Source: SAR202 cluster bacterium (lineage in GTDB: Bacteria > Chloroflexota > Dehalococcoidia > Lucifugimonadales > GCA-2719675). From it: DNA of 55,544 nucleotides. The notes below the pieces were generated by a model, which was not told the origin of the DNA, searched no databases, and saw nothing but the letters and a program-made list of their open reading frames with translations. The stretch spans positions 68,616 to 124,159 of the forward strand of contig VFGW01000020.1 in the NCBI GenBank assembly GCA_009392295.1. The letters are read 5' to 3'. The position numbers and the translations under genes were made by a program. This document shows, piece after piece, positions 43,908 through 52,912 of the stretch. Each line of letters starts with the position of its first letter. The first letter of the stretch is position 1.

Positions 43908-44004
43908 ATAAATATTATATTACATTATTATTTTTCAACCTAGAATAAGTTTTTTAAATATTAATTAAGTAAATATGATTAAAAAACATGGGCCAAAATA
44001 TAAA

Positions 44005-44033
44005 TTGAACACTAGATATCTCTAATGTACAAT
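44005..44033 (+). promoter_or_regulatory. Candidate his operon promoter
   Basis: TTGAAC (44005-44010), exactly 17 bases and TACAAT (44028-44033), 4/6 and 5/6 to consensus, with TG directly upstream of the -10. The predicted start is near 44040, leaving a very short leader that begins with the AAGGAT ribosome-binding site of hisZ. No room exists for an attenuator, so control would be at the promoter or by feedback on HisG. Confidence 0.5.
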
Positions 44034-44051
44034 TATAAATAAGGATAACAA

Positions 44052-45203
44052 TTGAAATTTAATCAAATAAATAATCTACCTGGAATGCAAGACAATTGGG
44101 GAAATTGTGCTACTGCTGCATATCAAATGCAAAATGATTTAAATGAATTTTTTAATCAAAATGGCTATCAGTTAATCGATACTCCAATTTTAGAAGAATC
44201 CGAACTTTTTATTCGCAAATCAGGAGCTGAAATAAGTACAAAATTATTTTCTTTCATTGACCAATATGGGGCGAAAATATGCCTTAGGCCGGAAATTACT
44301 CCCTCTATTATACGTCATTATATTCAAAATGCTGAAAATATTAATTTGCCTTTCAAAATTCAATATCAAGGTCCCATTTTTAGACATGATAATACTTTTC
44401 GCCAAAACACTCAATTTGGAGTTGAAGTCATTGGTGGAGCTCAAATTGAATTTGAATCTGAATTGATTTGTTTAGCTGTTGAATCATTAAATGAAATAGG
44501 TGTTAATGATTTTTACATTAAATTAGGAAATATAGGTTTAATTAAAGATATTCTTTCAAAATTTGAATTATCCAATACTTTAAAATTATTCGCTATGAAT
44601 AATATTAATGATGTTTTGAATAATACAATTTCTATAACAGGTCTAGTTGAGAAAGCACAAAAACTAGGTTTACTGGATGAATTAAATTCTTCGAATATTA
44701 AAGATCCTAAGCTTTTCCTTTCGAAATTTTCTGCTGTTAATGAAAAAAACTATTTAGGGAGACGAACAGTTGAAGAAATACTTAATAGAATTGAACTAAA
44801 ATCTGCCATCCCTAATCAAAAAAATAATTTTATTTCTGCTTTAAATTGCTTCATGGAAATTTTTTCTTATAATATCAATAATCATAACCAATTAGATTCA
44901 ATTCAACAATTAATTGACTCTTCATCGGTTAATACAACATCTGTTAATAGCACTAAAAAATTAATTGAAAAAATATTCAGTAATGGCGTCTCAGAAAATT
45001 CTGTAAAAATAGACTTAGGTTTAACTAAAGGAATATCTTATTATACTGGTCTAGTTTTTGATATTTATCAAACTGTAGGTATGAAACCACTTGTCATAGG
45101 CGGTGGCGGCAGATACGATAGTCTTGTAAAAGCATTTGGTGGCAAGGATGTACCTGCTATAGGATTTGCTTACAACCTTGATTCTATAAATCTTAATAAA
45201 TAA
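44052..45203 (+). CDS. hisZ: ATP phosphoribosyltransferase regulatory subunit HisZ
   Basis: A 383-residue class II synthetase-like protein. It has motif 2 (YQGPIFRHDNTF and FGVEVIGG) and motif 3 (GGGRYDSLVKAFG) but ends where a histidyl-tRNA synthetase would continue into its anticodon-binding domain. The HisA-like motif reads LTKGISYYTG, with lysine replacing the arginine needed for tRNA aminoacylation, so it is HisZ not HisS. HisZ activates short HisG. Here it is next to hisG, but hisG is long (see that entry). It starts at a TTG with AAGGATAACAA upstream. Confidence 0.9.
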   Translation: MKFNQINNLPGMQDNWGNCATAAYQMQNDLNEFFNQNGYQLIDTPILEESELFIRKSGAEISTKLFSFIDQYGAKICLRPEITPSIIRHYIQNAENINLPFKIQYQGPIFRHDNTFRQNTQFGVEVIGGAQIEFESELICLAVESLNEIGVNDFYIKLGNIGLIKDILSKFELSNTLKLFAMNNINDVLNNTISITGLVEKAQKLGLLDELNSSNIKDPKLFLSKFSAVNEKNYLGRRTVEEILNRIELKSAIPNQKNNFISALNCFMEIFSYNINNHNQLDSIQQLIDSSSVNTTSVNSTKKLIEKIFSNGVSENSVKIDLGLTKGISYYTGLVFDIYQTVGMKPLVIGGGGRYDSLVKAFGGKDVPAIGFAYNLDSINLNK

Positions 45204-45220
45204 ATTATAGGAGATCTAAA

Positions 45221-46210
45221 TTGTTACGTCTTGCTGTATCTAGTAGTGGTGCATTACATGAACCCACACTATCATTCCTAGACAAATGTGGTTTATCTGT
45301 ATCACGAACCGATGTAAGAAAATATACTGCTGAAATACCTAATTTACCAAATGTTACTATTCATTTCCAAAGAGGATCCGATATTCCTCAAAATGTTGAA
45401 TCAGGTAATTCAGATATGGGAATAGTTGGTGAAGACCGTTTTATTGAGTCTTCTAATGAAAATTCTGATACTGAAATTTTAATCAACAATCTTGGATTTG
45501 GGCAAGCAGAACTTTTAATTGGCATTCCTGACTCTTGGGTAGATATTTCTACTATTGCAGATCTTGCTGATCTATCGATTGATTTCAGGGAAAACAAAAC
45601 TGATTTACGGATAGCGACTAAATATCCAAAATCAGTTGAAAACTTCCTTTTAAAATCTGGTATCAATCATTTCTCAATAATACCTTCAAACGGCACTTTA
45701 GAAATTGCTCCTACTATGGGATATGCTGATTTAATCGCAGATATATCTTCTACAGGGACTACTCTAAGATCTAATCGTTTAAAAACAATTCAGGGTGGGA
45801 CTATTATGAAATCATCATGCTGTTTGATTTCCAATTCATCTATGATTCGTTCAGATAAAAAGAAATTACAAGCAGCAATAGGATTAATTGAAACTATCGA
45901 TGCTCATCTTAATGCATCTACTTTTTTAAGTGTTACTGCAAATTTGAAAGGAGATTCTCCTAATTCAATTGCAGAACTTGTCTTGTCTGAAAAATTAACT
46001 GCTGGTATTCAAGGACCAACAATTTCTCAAGTCTATTCCAAAGATTCATCTTGTTGGTATGCTGTTACTGTAATAATTAAAAAGAACGAACTATTACCTG
46101 TATTACAGCGTTTTAGAAAATTAAATGCTAGTAGTCTTAGTGTGACAAAACCTTATTATATTTTCCAAAACAAATCTAATGCTGTTGAAAAATTATTAGG
46201 AAATTCCTAA
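45221..46210 (+). CDS. hisG: ATP phosphoribosyltransferase (long-form HisG)
   Basis: A 329-residue enzyme for the first step of histidine synthesis. The catalytic part (about residues 1-215) has NSDMGIVGED and DLIADISSTGTTLRSN, which contact PRPP and the substrate. Residues ~245-329 (IQGPTISQVYS..WYAVTVIIKKNELLPVLQRFR) match the regulatory ACT-like HisG_C domain of long-form HisG, which normally binds histidine and needs no HisZ. Co-occurrence with HisZ is unusual. The start is a TTG with GGAG upstream. Confidence 0.92.
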   Translation: MLRLAVSSSGALHEPTLSFLDKCGLSVSRTDVRKYTAEIPNLPNVTIHFQRGSDIPQNVESGNSDMGIVGEDRFIESSNENSDTEILINNLGFGQAELLIGIPDSWVDISTIADLADLSIDFRENKTDLRIATKYPKSVENFLLKSGINHFSIIPSNGTLEIAPTMGYADLIADISSTGTTLRSNRLKTIQGGTIMKSSCCLISNSSMIRSDKKKLQAAIGLIETIDAHLNASTFLSVTANLKGDSPNSIAELVLSEKLTAGIQGPTISQVYSKDSSCWYAVTVIIKKNELLPVLQRFRKLNASSLSVTKPYYIFQNKSNAVEKLLGNS

Positions 46211-46243
46211 ATATTCTCTCAACATTCATAAAAGGATAATTGA

Positions 46244-47515
46244 TTGCGAATTATAACTAATATTAGTGAAGCCAAAAATTTATTTTTAGGTAAAAATCGA
46301 ACATCTTCCAATAAACAACAACAGCTTACACTACAGGAAACTGTGAAAAACATCATTGATCAAGTTATTACTGAAGGTGATATTGCCTTAATCAATCTCA
46401 CAAAAAAATATGATCAAGTAAAACTTGAGAATATAAAAATTTCGGAATCCATTATCAAACAATCTATTAGTAATTTAGATGATGAAATTAAATATTCAAT
46501 ACAATTTTCATACGATCGGATTTTAAATTTCCATAAAAAATCAACGTCTAAATCTTGGTATGATGAAAATGAAGGGTATGGTGAAAATTTTACACCTATA
46601 GAAAATGTTGGGGTTTATATACCCTCTAATTTACTATCTACAGTTCTAATGACTGTTATCCCTGCAAAAGTTGCCGGTGTAAACAATATTTTTGTTACTA
46701 CACCTCCCAATAAATCTGGACTTCCTAGTAGTGAAATTCTATATGCTTGTGAATTGACTGGCGTGACAAATATTTATGTACTTGGTGGAACCCAAGCTAT
46801 TGCTGCATTAGCCTTCGGTACAGAAACAGTACCAAAAGTTGATTTCATATGCGGCCCCGGAAATTCTTTTGTTACAGAAGCTAAACGTCAAGTATTTGGT
46901 CATGTTGGAATAGATGGAATATTTGGTCCAACAGAAACATTAATATTAGCTGATGATTCAGCAAACCCAACTCTTTGTGCTGCTGATTTACTAGCTCAAG
47001 CTGAACATGACACTGAAGCTAAGCCTTTAATAATCACAACATCGACAAATTTAGCCAATCAAGTCAAAGAAGAAATATATTTAAGAATAAATAATTTACC
47101 TAGATATGAAATTGCAAAATCATCAATAGAAAATAATGGTGCAATAATTGTTGTAAATGATATTAAAGAAATGTTTGATTTTTGTAATGAATTTGGACCA
47201 GAACATGTTTCTATAGTTATAGAAAATCCTCAAGATTCAATTCACAAAATACAAAATGCTGGAGCTATTTTTATTGGAGACTATTCTCATGAAGTTTTAG
47301 GTGATTACATTGCGGGGCCAAGCCATGTAATGCCAACAGGAGGCGCTGCAAAATTTAGTTCAGGCATCAACACAAGAACTTTCTTAAAAAGTTCTCCTGT
47401 GATCAATTTAAGTAAATCTACCGTGCAAAAAATTTCTCACTCTGCCTCCATAATAAGTAATGCAGAAGGATTGCATGCACACGCAAATGCAGCTGAGATC
47501 AGGTTGGATCTATAA
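46244..47515 (+). CDS. hisD: Histidinol dehydrogenase
   Basis: A 423-residue HisD, the usual length. The NAD and zinc-binding segments FICGPGNSFVTEAKRQVFG, GPTETLILAD and AEHDTEAKPL are present, and GPEHVSI and GDYIAGPSHVMPTGGAAKFSSG supply the glutamate and histidine catalytic bases. It oxidises L-histidinol to histidine in two steps. The TTG start follows AAAGGATAATTG. It lies between hisG and hisC. Confidence 0.96.
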   Translation: MRIITNISEAKNLFLGKNRTSSNKQQQLTLQETVKNIIDQVITEGDIALINLTKKYDQVKLENIKISESIIKQSISNLDDEIKYSIQFSYDRILNFHKKSTSKSWYDENEGYGENFTPIENVGVYIPSNLLSTVLMTVIPAKVAGVNNIFVTTPPNKSGLPSSEILYACELTGVTNIYVLGGTQAIAALAFGTETVPKVDFICGPGNSFVTEAKRQVFGHVGIDGIFGPTETLILADDSANPTLCAADLLAQAEHDTEAKPLIITTSTNLANQVKEEIYLRINNLPRYEIAKSSIENNGAIIVVNDIKEMFDFCNEFGPEHVSIVIENPQDSIHKIQNAGAIFIGDYSHEVLGDYIAGPSHVMPTGGAAKFSSGINTRTFLKSSPVINLSKSTVQKISHSASIISNAEGLHAHANAAEIRLDL

Positions 47516-47538
47516 AATAACTACATATAGGAAACGAT

Positions 47539-48624
47539 ATGGATATAATTAAATCTATGATCCGAAAAAATTTAAGCAATATTTTAACTTATGAACCTGT
47601 TGAACCGATTAGTTTGATTGCTAACAAATTTGGAATTGATGAAGATCAAATTATTAAACTTAATGGTAATGAAAATCCTTATGGTCCTTCACCCAAAATA
47701 ATCGATGCTATTAAAAGATCTGAAATTAGTATATACCCAGATCCTTTTCAACGTAATCTACGTCAAGAACTTGAAAAATTTCTCAAAATTAATTCAGATC
47801 ATATTATAGGTGGTGCTGGTAGTGATGAATTGATTGATCTACTTTTTAAGTTATTCATCTCTCCTGGAGATTTAGTTCTTGACTGTGATCCAACTTTCGG
47901 TATGTATTCTTTTTGTGCTAGGGTTGCTGGTGCTAAAGTCGAAAAAATACCGAGAAATTCTAATTTCGATTTAGATATAAATGCAATAAGAGCATCTACT
48001 TCTAGGAACCCCAAAATTATATTCATAAGTTCGCCCAATAATCCTACTGGTAACATTTGTAAAATTGATGAAATTAAAGCTTTATTAGATTTAAATATAT
48101 TAGTTGTTGTTGATGAAGCATATTATGAATTCAACGGCTTTTCTGTTGCTAATTTAGTACCTGAATTTGATAATTTAGTTGTACTAAGAACTTTCAGCAA
48201 ATGGGCTGGATTAGCTGGATTAAGAATAGGTTATGGCATAATGCCAAAAAATATTGTTTTGCACCTCTTAGATATAAAGTCACCATATAATGTTAGTACC
48301 ACTGCTGAATCCGCTGCGATAGCTTCCTTAAATGACAGTGCATATTTGTTTGAAAATGTTGAAAAAATTAAAAATGGAAAAAAATATTTATTCAATAAAT
48401 TAAATGATATTGATGGAATATCTCCTTATCCATCAGCTGCAAATTTTGTTCTGTTTAATCTTATTAATTCAAAAAAAGCGATTGAGATATATAACAAATT
48501 ACGTAGCAAAGGTATTTTAATCAGAAAATTTAACAATGTAAGACTTGAAAAATGCTTAAGAGTTTCCGTTGGAACTGATCCTCATAATACTACTTTTATA
48601 AATACATTAATGGATATAATGTAA
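47539..48624 (+). CDS. hisC: Histidinol-phosphate aminotransferase
   Basis: A 361-residue PLP-dependent class I aminotransferase of the HisC group. LNGNENPYGPSPKI is the N-terminal signature, SPNNPTGNI and VVDEAYYEF hold the PLP aspartate, and the lysine lies in RTFSKWAGLAGLRIGYG. It transaminates imidazole acetol phosphate. ATAGGAAAC precedes the ATG. It is 23 bases from hisD and hisB. Confidence 0.95.
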   Translation: MDIIKSMIRKNLSNILTYEPVEPISLIANKFGIDEDQIIKLNGNENPYGPSPKIIDAIKRSEISIYPDPFQRNLRQELEKFLKINSDHIIGGAGSDELIDLLFKLFISPGDLVLDCDPTFGMYSFCARVAGAKVEKIPRNSNFDLDINAIRASTSRNPKIIFISSPNNPTGNICKIDEIKALLDLNILVVVDEAYYEFNGFSVANLVPEFDNLVVLRTFSKWAGLAGLRIGYGIMPKNIVLHLLDIKSPYNVSTTAESAAIASLNDSAYLFENVEKIKNGKKYLFNKLNDIDGISPYPSAANFVLFNLINSKKAIEIYNKLRSKGILIRKFNNVRLEKCLRVSVGTDPHNTTFINTLMDIM

Positions 48625-48647
48625 AAATAATCTTAATTGGAGCTAAA

Positions 48648-49244
48648 ATGAATACTAGAAAAGCATCTATTACACGAAAAACTGAAGAAACTAACGTCTC
48701 CATCAAAATTGATATCGATGGAACGGGAAAATCTAATATTTCAACATCTAATGGAATGTTTGATCATCTTTTGGCACAATTATCTAAACATAGTTTAATG
48801 GATTTGACAGTCTCTGTAACTGGTGATCAAGAAGTAGGCTGGCACCATATTGTTGAAGATACAGCAATTTCTCTAGGTCAGGCTTTATCTAAAACTATAG
48901 GGAATGCTAAAGGTATAATTAGGATGGGACACGCTATAGTTCCATTAGATGAATCTCTTGCAATGGTAGCTGTAGATGTTGGAGGTCGAGGTTACACAGT
49001 TTTAAACACGAATTTAGGTGACTCTGATCTTGGAGGTTTATCTGGAACATTGATTGAGCATTTTATAGATAGCTTATCGAGAGAATCCGGAATTAATATA
49101 CACGTTAATCTCATGTATGGTTCTAATAATCATCATAAAGCGGAAGCTATTTTCAAAGCACTAGCAAAATCGTTAAGAGCTGCAATGAACCATGATCAAA
49201 AAGTCTCTAACCAAATACCAAGTACAAAAGGTGTTATTGGTTAA
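48648..49244 (+). CDS. hisB: Imidazoleglycerol-phosphate dehydratase
   Basis: A 198-residue stand-alone HisB, without the phosphatase domain fused in enteric bacteria. The metal motifs FDHLLAQLSKHS, DVGWHHIVEDTA-type (VGWHHIVEDTAI) and GSNNHHKAEAIFKA provide histidine and glutamate ligands to two manganese ions. TTGGAGC precedes the ATG. It is the last his gene here; hisA, hisF, hisH and hisI are elsewhere. It abuts purS tail to tail with no gap. Confidence 0.96.
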   Translation: MNTRKASITRKTEETNVSIKIDIDGTGKSNISTSNGMFDHLLAQLSKHSLMDLTVSVTGDQEVGWHHIVEDTAISLGQALSKTIGNAKGIIRMGHAIVPLDESLAMVAVDVGGRGYTVLNTNLGDSDLGGLSGTLIEHFIDSLSRESGINIHVNLMYGSNNHHKAEAIFKALAKSLRAAMNHDQKVSNQIPSTKGVIG

Positions 49245-49493
49245 TTATATTTTTTCAATAACAAAATTATAATCTTCTATTAATGGATTCGTTAACATCT
49301 GATCACACATCTTCTTTATTTGTTCAGATGCTAATTTTTTGTTTTGCGTATTTAATTTGATTTCTAAATATTTACCCATATTAACTTTTTCAACATCTGT
49401 AAATCCCAAGTCTTGCAAACCAGATTTTATAGTGTTGCCCTGTGGATCTTTTACAGTTGTTTTTGGTTGAATATATACTTTAGCTAAAATCAC
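49245..49493 (-). CDS. purS: PurS subunit of phosphoribosylformylglycinamidine synthase
   Basis: An 82-residue PurS, the normal size. AKVYIQPKTTVKDPQGNTI and LGFTDVEKVNMGKYLEI are the family signatures. It joins PurQ and PurL to form FGAM synthase. purQ and purL are not adjacent; the minus-strand cluster ends here because the his operon converges on it. The stop codons of purS and hisB are directly abutting (49244/49245). Confidence 0.94.
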   Translation of the reverse strand: MILAKVYIQPKTTVKDPQGNTIKSGLQDLGFTDVEKVNMGKYLEIKLNTQNKKLASEQIKKMCDQMLTNPLIEDYNFVIEKI

Positions 49494-49496
49494 TAA

Positions 49497-50162
49497 TTAC
49501 ATTCCTCGAGGTTCAGGTGCATTTGTTGAATTTACATGTGCTTGTAAGAATTTTAATATTCTTGCTTCTTCAAAAACATCAAATTTATCTAAGTAATTCC
49601 ATGCAACTAAAGCAATTTTCCTGTCCATTTCAGAGTAGGGAGCAATAATCACTTTTTCAAATAACACCCCAGTCCTTTTGTCTGATGCTACAGATATTAA
49701 TTGTTTAATTAAATCCTCACAACCATCTGGGCAATTATAGTATATTACTACGCCAGCATGCTCTAAATTATGTACGAGAATTTCTTCAGGAACTTCTTTG
49801 TCATGAATTCCCCAACGTGCCCATTGATAGTAATGCCAACCTGAAGTAGCTGGTGTAGAACTATAAGGTGGGTGGGTTTGATCAATACTAGTCAAATGGG
49901 GAGAAACCAAAGATTCATATCCTTCAGGAGATTCAATATAAATTCCTGGTTTATCTCCTGATGAATTGTTTGCGAAAGCATCAAACAAATTGGTTAATCC
50001 AGAAGAAAATAATGAAAGTATCAATAATCCAGCAACCAATATAATACCTATAGATATTAATGAACTTTTAATTTTCCCTTTTTTAGCGCTACGCTCGCGG
50101 CGCGAAGCTCTAGATTGAGATTTAGTTAATTTAGGTTTTTTGGGTTTTTCATCATTTACCAC
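49497..50162 (-). CDS. DUF3105 membrane-anchored protein
   Basis: A 221-residue protein with a basic N-terminus (about 34 residues, Lys/Arg/Ser-rich), one membrane helix (about 35-56) and an extracytoplasmic DUF3105 domain. The family hallmarks are HPPYSSTPATSGWHY and VHNLEHAGVVIYYNCPDGC; the histidines and cysteine pair suggest a metal-binding or redox site. DUF3105 occurs mainly in Chloroflexota and Actinobacteria. The GTG start has GGAG upstream. It lies inside a purine operon between purC and purS (3 bases), without an obvious link to purines. Confidence 0.9.
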   Translation of the reverse strand: MVNDEKPKKPKLTKSQSRASRRERSAKKGKIKSSLISIGIILVAGLLILSLFSSGLTNLFDAFANNSSGDKPGIYIESPEGYESLVSPHLTSIDQTHPPYSSTPATSGWHYYQWARWGIHDKEVPEEILVHNLEHAGVVIYYNCPDGCEDLIKQLISVASDKRTGVLFEKVIIAPYSEMDRKIALVAWNYLDKFDVFEEARILKFLQAHVNSTNAPEPRGM

Positions 50163-50191
50163 GAAAATCTACTCCATGTGTAATAAAATCA

Positions 50192-51070
50192 CTATAATTC
50201 AAGTTCAGATCCAGTGAGTCTCTTGAATGCATTTAAGTATCTAGTAGTTGTTTTTTTAACGATTTCTTCAGGAAGTTCTGGGGCAGGGGGTTCATGATCC
50301 CAACCTACAGAATTAGTATAATCACGAACAAACTGTTTATCAAAGTTTGGTTGTGATTTACCAGGGGAATAACCAGTAGCATCCCAAAAACGACTAGAAT
50401 CAGGGGTTAATAATTCATCTATTAAATGTATTTGATCGTTGATAAAACCAAATTCCATTTTTGTATCTGCAATGATAATATCTTTTGACAAAGCATAATC
50501 ATGAGCAAATTTATATACTGATAAAGTAAGTTCCTTCAATTTAGCTGCGACATCAACTCCAACTAAATCTTCGACTTCTTTATATGACATATTCTCATCA
50601 TGTCCAACATCAGCTTTGGTAGTTGGAGTAAAAATAGGTTCTGGAAATGCATCACCTTCTACTAATTTATCATTTATGGGAATTCCTGAAACTGTACCTT
50701 GAGATTTATACTCTGACCAAGCTGAACCAGTAATGTAACCTCTAACAACGCATTCAACATCAATTCGTTTAGCTTTTTTTACAACCATGGAACGTTTGAT
50801 ATATTCAGAATCCAAATTCAATTCTGGTTGATCTTCTGCCAAATTAATCAAATGATTCGGTACAATATCAGACGTTTTAGAAAACCAAAATGAAGATATC
50901 TGGTTTAAAACAGTTCCTTTATCAGCAATAGCAGTAGGTAATACAACATCAAAAACTGAAATTCTATCTGTTGCTACCATTAAATATTTGTTATCGCCTA
51001 AATCATGAGTATCTCTTACCTTACCCCTGTAAATTAAATTAGGCAAACTTGATTCTTTTATTGTTCCCAT
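50192..51070 (-). CDS. purC: Phosphoribosylaminoimidazole-succinocarboxamide synthase
   Basis: A 292-residue SAICAR synthetase. YRGKVRDTHDLGDNKYLMVATDRISVFDVVLP is the nucleotide-binding opening, with VECVVRGYITGSAWSEY and IIADTKMEFGF and LIDELLTPDSSRFW following. It condenses CAIR with aspartate using ATP. The length and layout match the long PurC of Chloroflexota and eukaryotes (about 290-300) more than the 237-residue enteric type. It lies between purB and the DUF3105 gene. Confidence 0.96.
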   Translation of the reverse strand: MGTIKESSLPNLIYRGKVRDTHDLGDNKYLMVATDRISVFDVVLPTAIADKGTVLNQISSFWFSKTSDIVPNHLINLAEDQPELNLDSEYIKRSMVVKKAKRIDVECVVRGYITGSAWSEYKSQGTVSGIPINDKLVEGDAFPEPIFTPTTKADVGHDENMSYKEVEDLVGVDVAAKLKELTLSVYKFAHDYALSKDIIIADTKMEFGFINDQIHLIDELLTPDSSRFWDATGYSPGKSQPNFDKQFVRDYTNSVGWDHEPPAPELPEEIVKKTTTRYLNAFKRLTGSELEL

Positions 51071-51091
51071 TGTTATCTCTTTTTAATATTG

Positions 51092-52390
51092 TTAAAATTT
51101 ATCTAAATCCACGCGTTGGTATATTTCATCAACAAATCTAGTATAATATTTATAGTCAAAAATTTCATCTAAATCTTTGCTAGAAAAATATTGTGAAAGC
51201 GAATCATCAGTTCTGATGGATTCCCTGAAATCTTTTCCTTCATCCCAACATTTCATGGAATGAGTTTGTACAATCTTGTATGCATCTTCTCTACTAATAC
51301 CTTTTTCAATCAGAGTTAAAAGAATTCTTTGAGAAAACAAAATCCCTTTAGTAGATTCAAGATTTTCATACATACGATCAGTATAAACTTTCAAACCATT
51401 CATTACATTAGAAAACAAACTTAAAATATAATCAACAGCAAAACAACAATCAGCAATTATAACTCTTTCAGCAGAGGAATGACTGATGTCTCTTTCACCC
51501 CAAAGTGCAACATTTTCTAAAGAAGTGATTGCATATCCTCGAATTAGCCTAGCTAATCCACAGATCCTTTCTGATAACTCGGGATTTCTTTTATGTGGCA
51601 TTGAGGAAGATCCTGTCTGACCTTTACCAAATGGTTCTTCAACTTCTCTGATTTCAGTTCTTTGCAAACTACGAATTTCAGTAGCAAATTTTTCTAAAGA
51701 ACTTGCTATAACAGATATAGTTGTAATGAATTGAGCATGTCTGTCACGTTGAATAATTTGGTTTGATATCGGGGCAGGACTTATTCCTAATTTCTGACAT
51801 GCAACTGATTCAACAGATGGAGGAACAGTTGCATTTGTACCTACCGGTCCTGAAATTTTACCAACAGATATTTGTTCTATGGCATCCTCTAATCTCTTCT
51901 TATTACGTTTCATTTCTTCTAACCAAAGAGCAATTTTTAAACCAAAAGTGATAGGCTCTGCATGAATGCCATGAGTTCTACCCATCATTAAAGTATCTTT
52001 ATGCTCTATAGCTTTTTTACGTAATGAATCTATGACTAAATCGAGTTCTTCTTGAATAAGCTTTGAAGCTTCAATCAAAAGCAAACTAGTACTTGTATCC
52101 CAAACATCACTAGTTGTCATACCCAAGTGGATCCATCTACCTTCATCCCCAAGACTACCTGTAACAGATTGTAAAAAGGCAGTCATATCATGTTTGGTAA
52201 CTTCTAAAATTTGATTCAATTTTTCAATGTCATAATTTGCTTTTCTAAGCTTTTCCATATCAGACTCAGGAATTACTCCATGTTCAGTCCAAGCTTCACA
52301 AGCAGCTAATTCTACATCGAGCCATTTATCATATTTATTGGTATCAGACCAAACTTGTTTCATTTTCGGTCTTGAATATCTTTCTATCAA
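51092..52390 (-). CDS. purB: Adenylosuccinate lyase
   Basis: A 432-residue PurB. The superfamily signature GSSSMPHKRNPELSE contains the flexible-loop catalytic serine. TSDVWDTST and GRTHGIHAEPITFG supply substrate-binding histidines. It splits SAICAR and adenylosuccinate, releasing fumarate. It lies between purE and purC on the minus strand. Confidence 0.97.
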   Translation of the reverse strand: MIERYSRPKMKQVWSDTNKYDKWLDVELAACEAWTEHGVIPESDMEKLRKANYDIEKLNQILEVTKHDMTAFLQSVTGSLGDEGRWIHLGMTTSDVWDTSTSLLLIEASKLIQEELDLVIDSLRKKAIEHKDTLMMGRTHGIHAEPITFGLKIALWLEEMKRNKKRLEDAIEQISVGKISGPVGTNATVPPSVESVACQKLGISPAPISNQIIQRDRHAQFITTISVIASSLEKFATEIRSLQRTEIREVEEPFGKGQTGSSSMPHKRNPELSERICGLARLIRGYAITSLENVALWGERDISHSSAERVIIADCCFAVDYILSLFSNVMNGLKVYTDRMYENLESTKGILFSQRILLTLIEKGISREDAYKIVQTHSMKCWDEGKDFRESIRTDDSLSQYFSSKDLDEIFDYKYYTRFVDEIYQRVDLDKF

Positions 52391-52426
52391 AATATGTCCT
52401 TTTTATATTATCAATATAAATTACTA

Positions 52427-52885
52427 CTATTTTTTACTTAAATCATCTCTGTATTTATCATATTTATTTTTGACATCTTCATCAAACAAAGAAATTATTT
52501 GAGCTGCCAAGTATGCTGCATTTCTAGCTCCCCATGAACCAATTGCAACTGCAGCAACAGGAATTCCTGGAGGCATTTGTGCGATAGAATATAAAGAATC
52601 AACACCATTAAGATCACTAGAAGTTAATGGTACCCCAATTACTGGCACATTAGTCCATGAGGCAACACATCCTGGTAATCCAGCCGAACCACCAGCTTGA
52701 GCGATAAAAACTTTCGTACCACTTTCTGTAGCTGATTGTACATAATCTTTTACTTTCTGAGGTGTACGATGTGCAGATGCAACAACAATCTCATTACTAA
52801 TTCCAAATTCATCTAGAACACTTGAAGTTTTTTCAGCGAACTCAGTATCTGAGGCACTTCCTATAACAATTCCAACGTTAGGCAT
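52427..52885 (-). CDS. purE: N5-carboxyaminoimidazole ribonucleotide mutase
   Basis: A 152-residue class I PurE. GSASDTEFAEK and the catalytic SAHRTP are present, followed by GVDSLYSIAQMPPGIPVAAVAIG. The later loop reads AGGSAGLPG, with G69 where many class I enzymes have histidine (AGGAAHLPG), a possible change in the active-site loop. It rearranges N5-CAIR to CAIR, normally after PurK, which is not visible here. AAAAGGAG precedes the ATG, one of the strongest ribosome-binding sites in the window. Confidence 0.94.
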   Translation of the reverse strand: MPNVGIVIGSASDTEFAEKTSSVLDEFGISNEIVVASAHRTPQKVKDYVQSATESGTKVFIAQAGGSAGLPGCVASWTNVPVIGVPLTSSDLNGVDSLYSIAQMPPGIPVAAVAIGSWGARNAAYLAAQIISLFDEDVKNKYDKYRDDLSKK

Positions 52886-52912
52886 TTTTTTCTCCTTTTA
52901 ATTTATTAAATA

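Noticed and set aside
44052-45203. Histidyl-tRNA synthetase
   Set aside because: Lacks the anticodon-binding domain and has lysine in place of the catalytic arginine in the YYTG motif; next to hisG, so HisZ.
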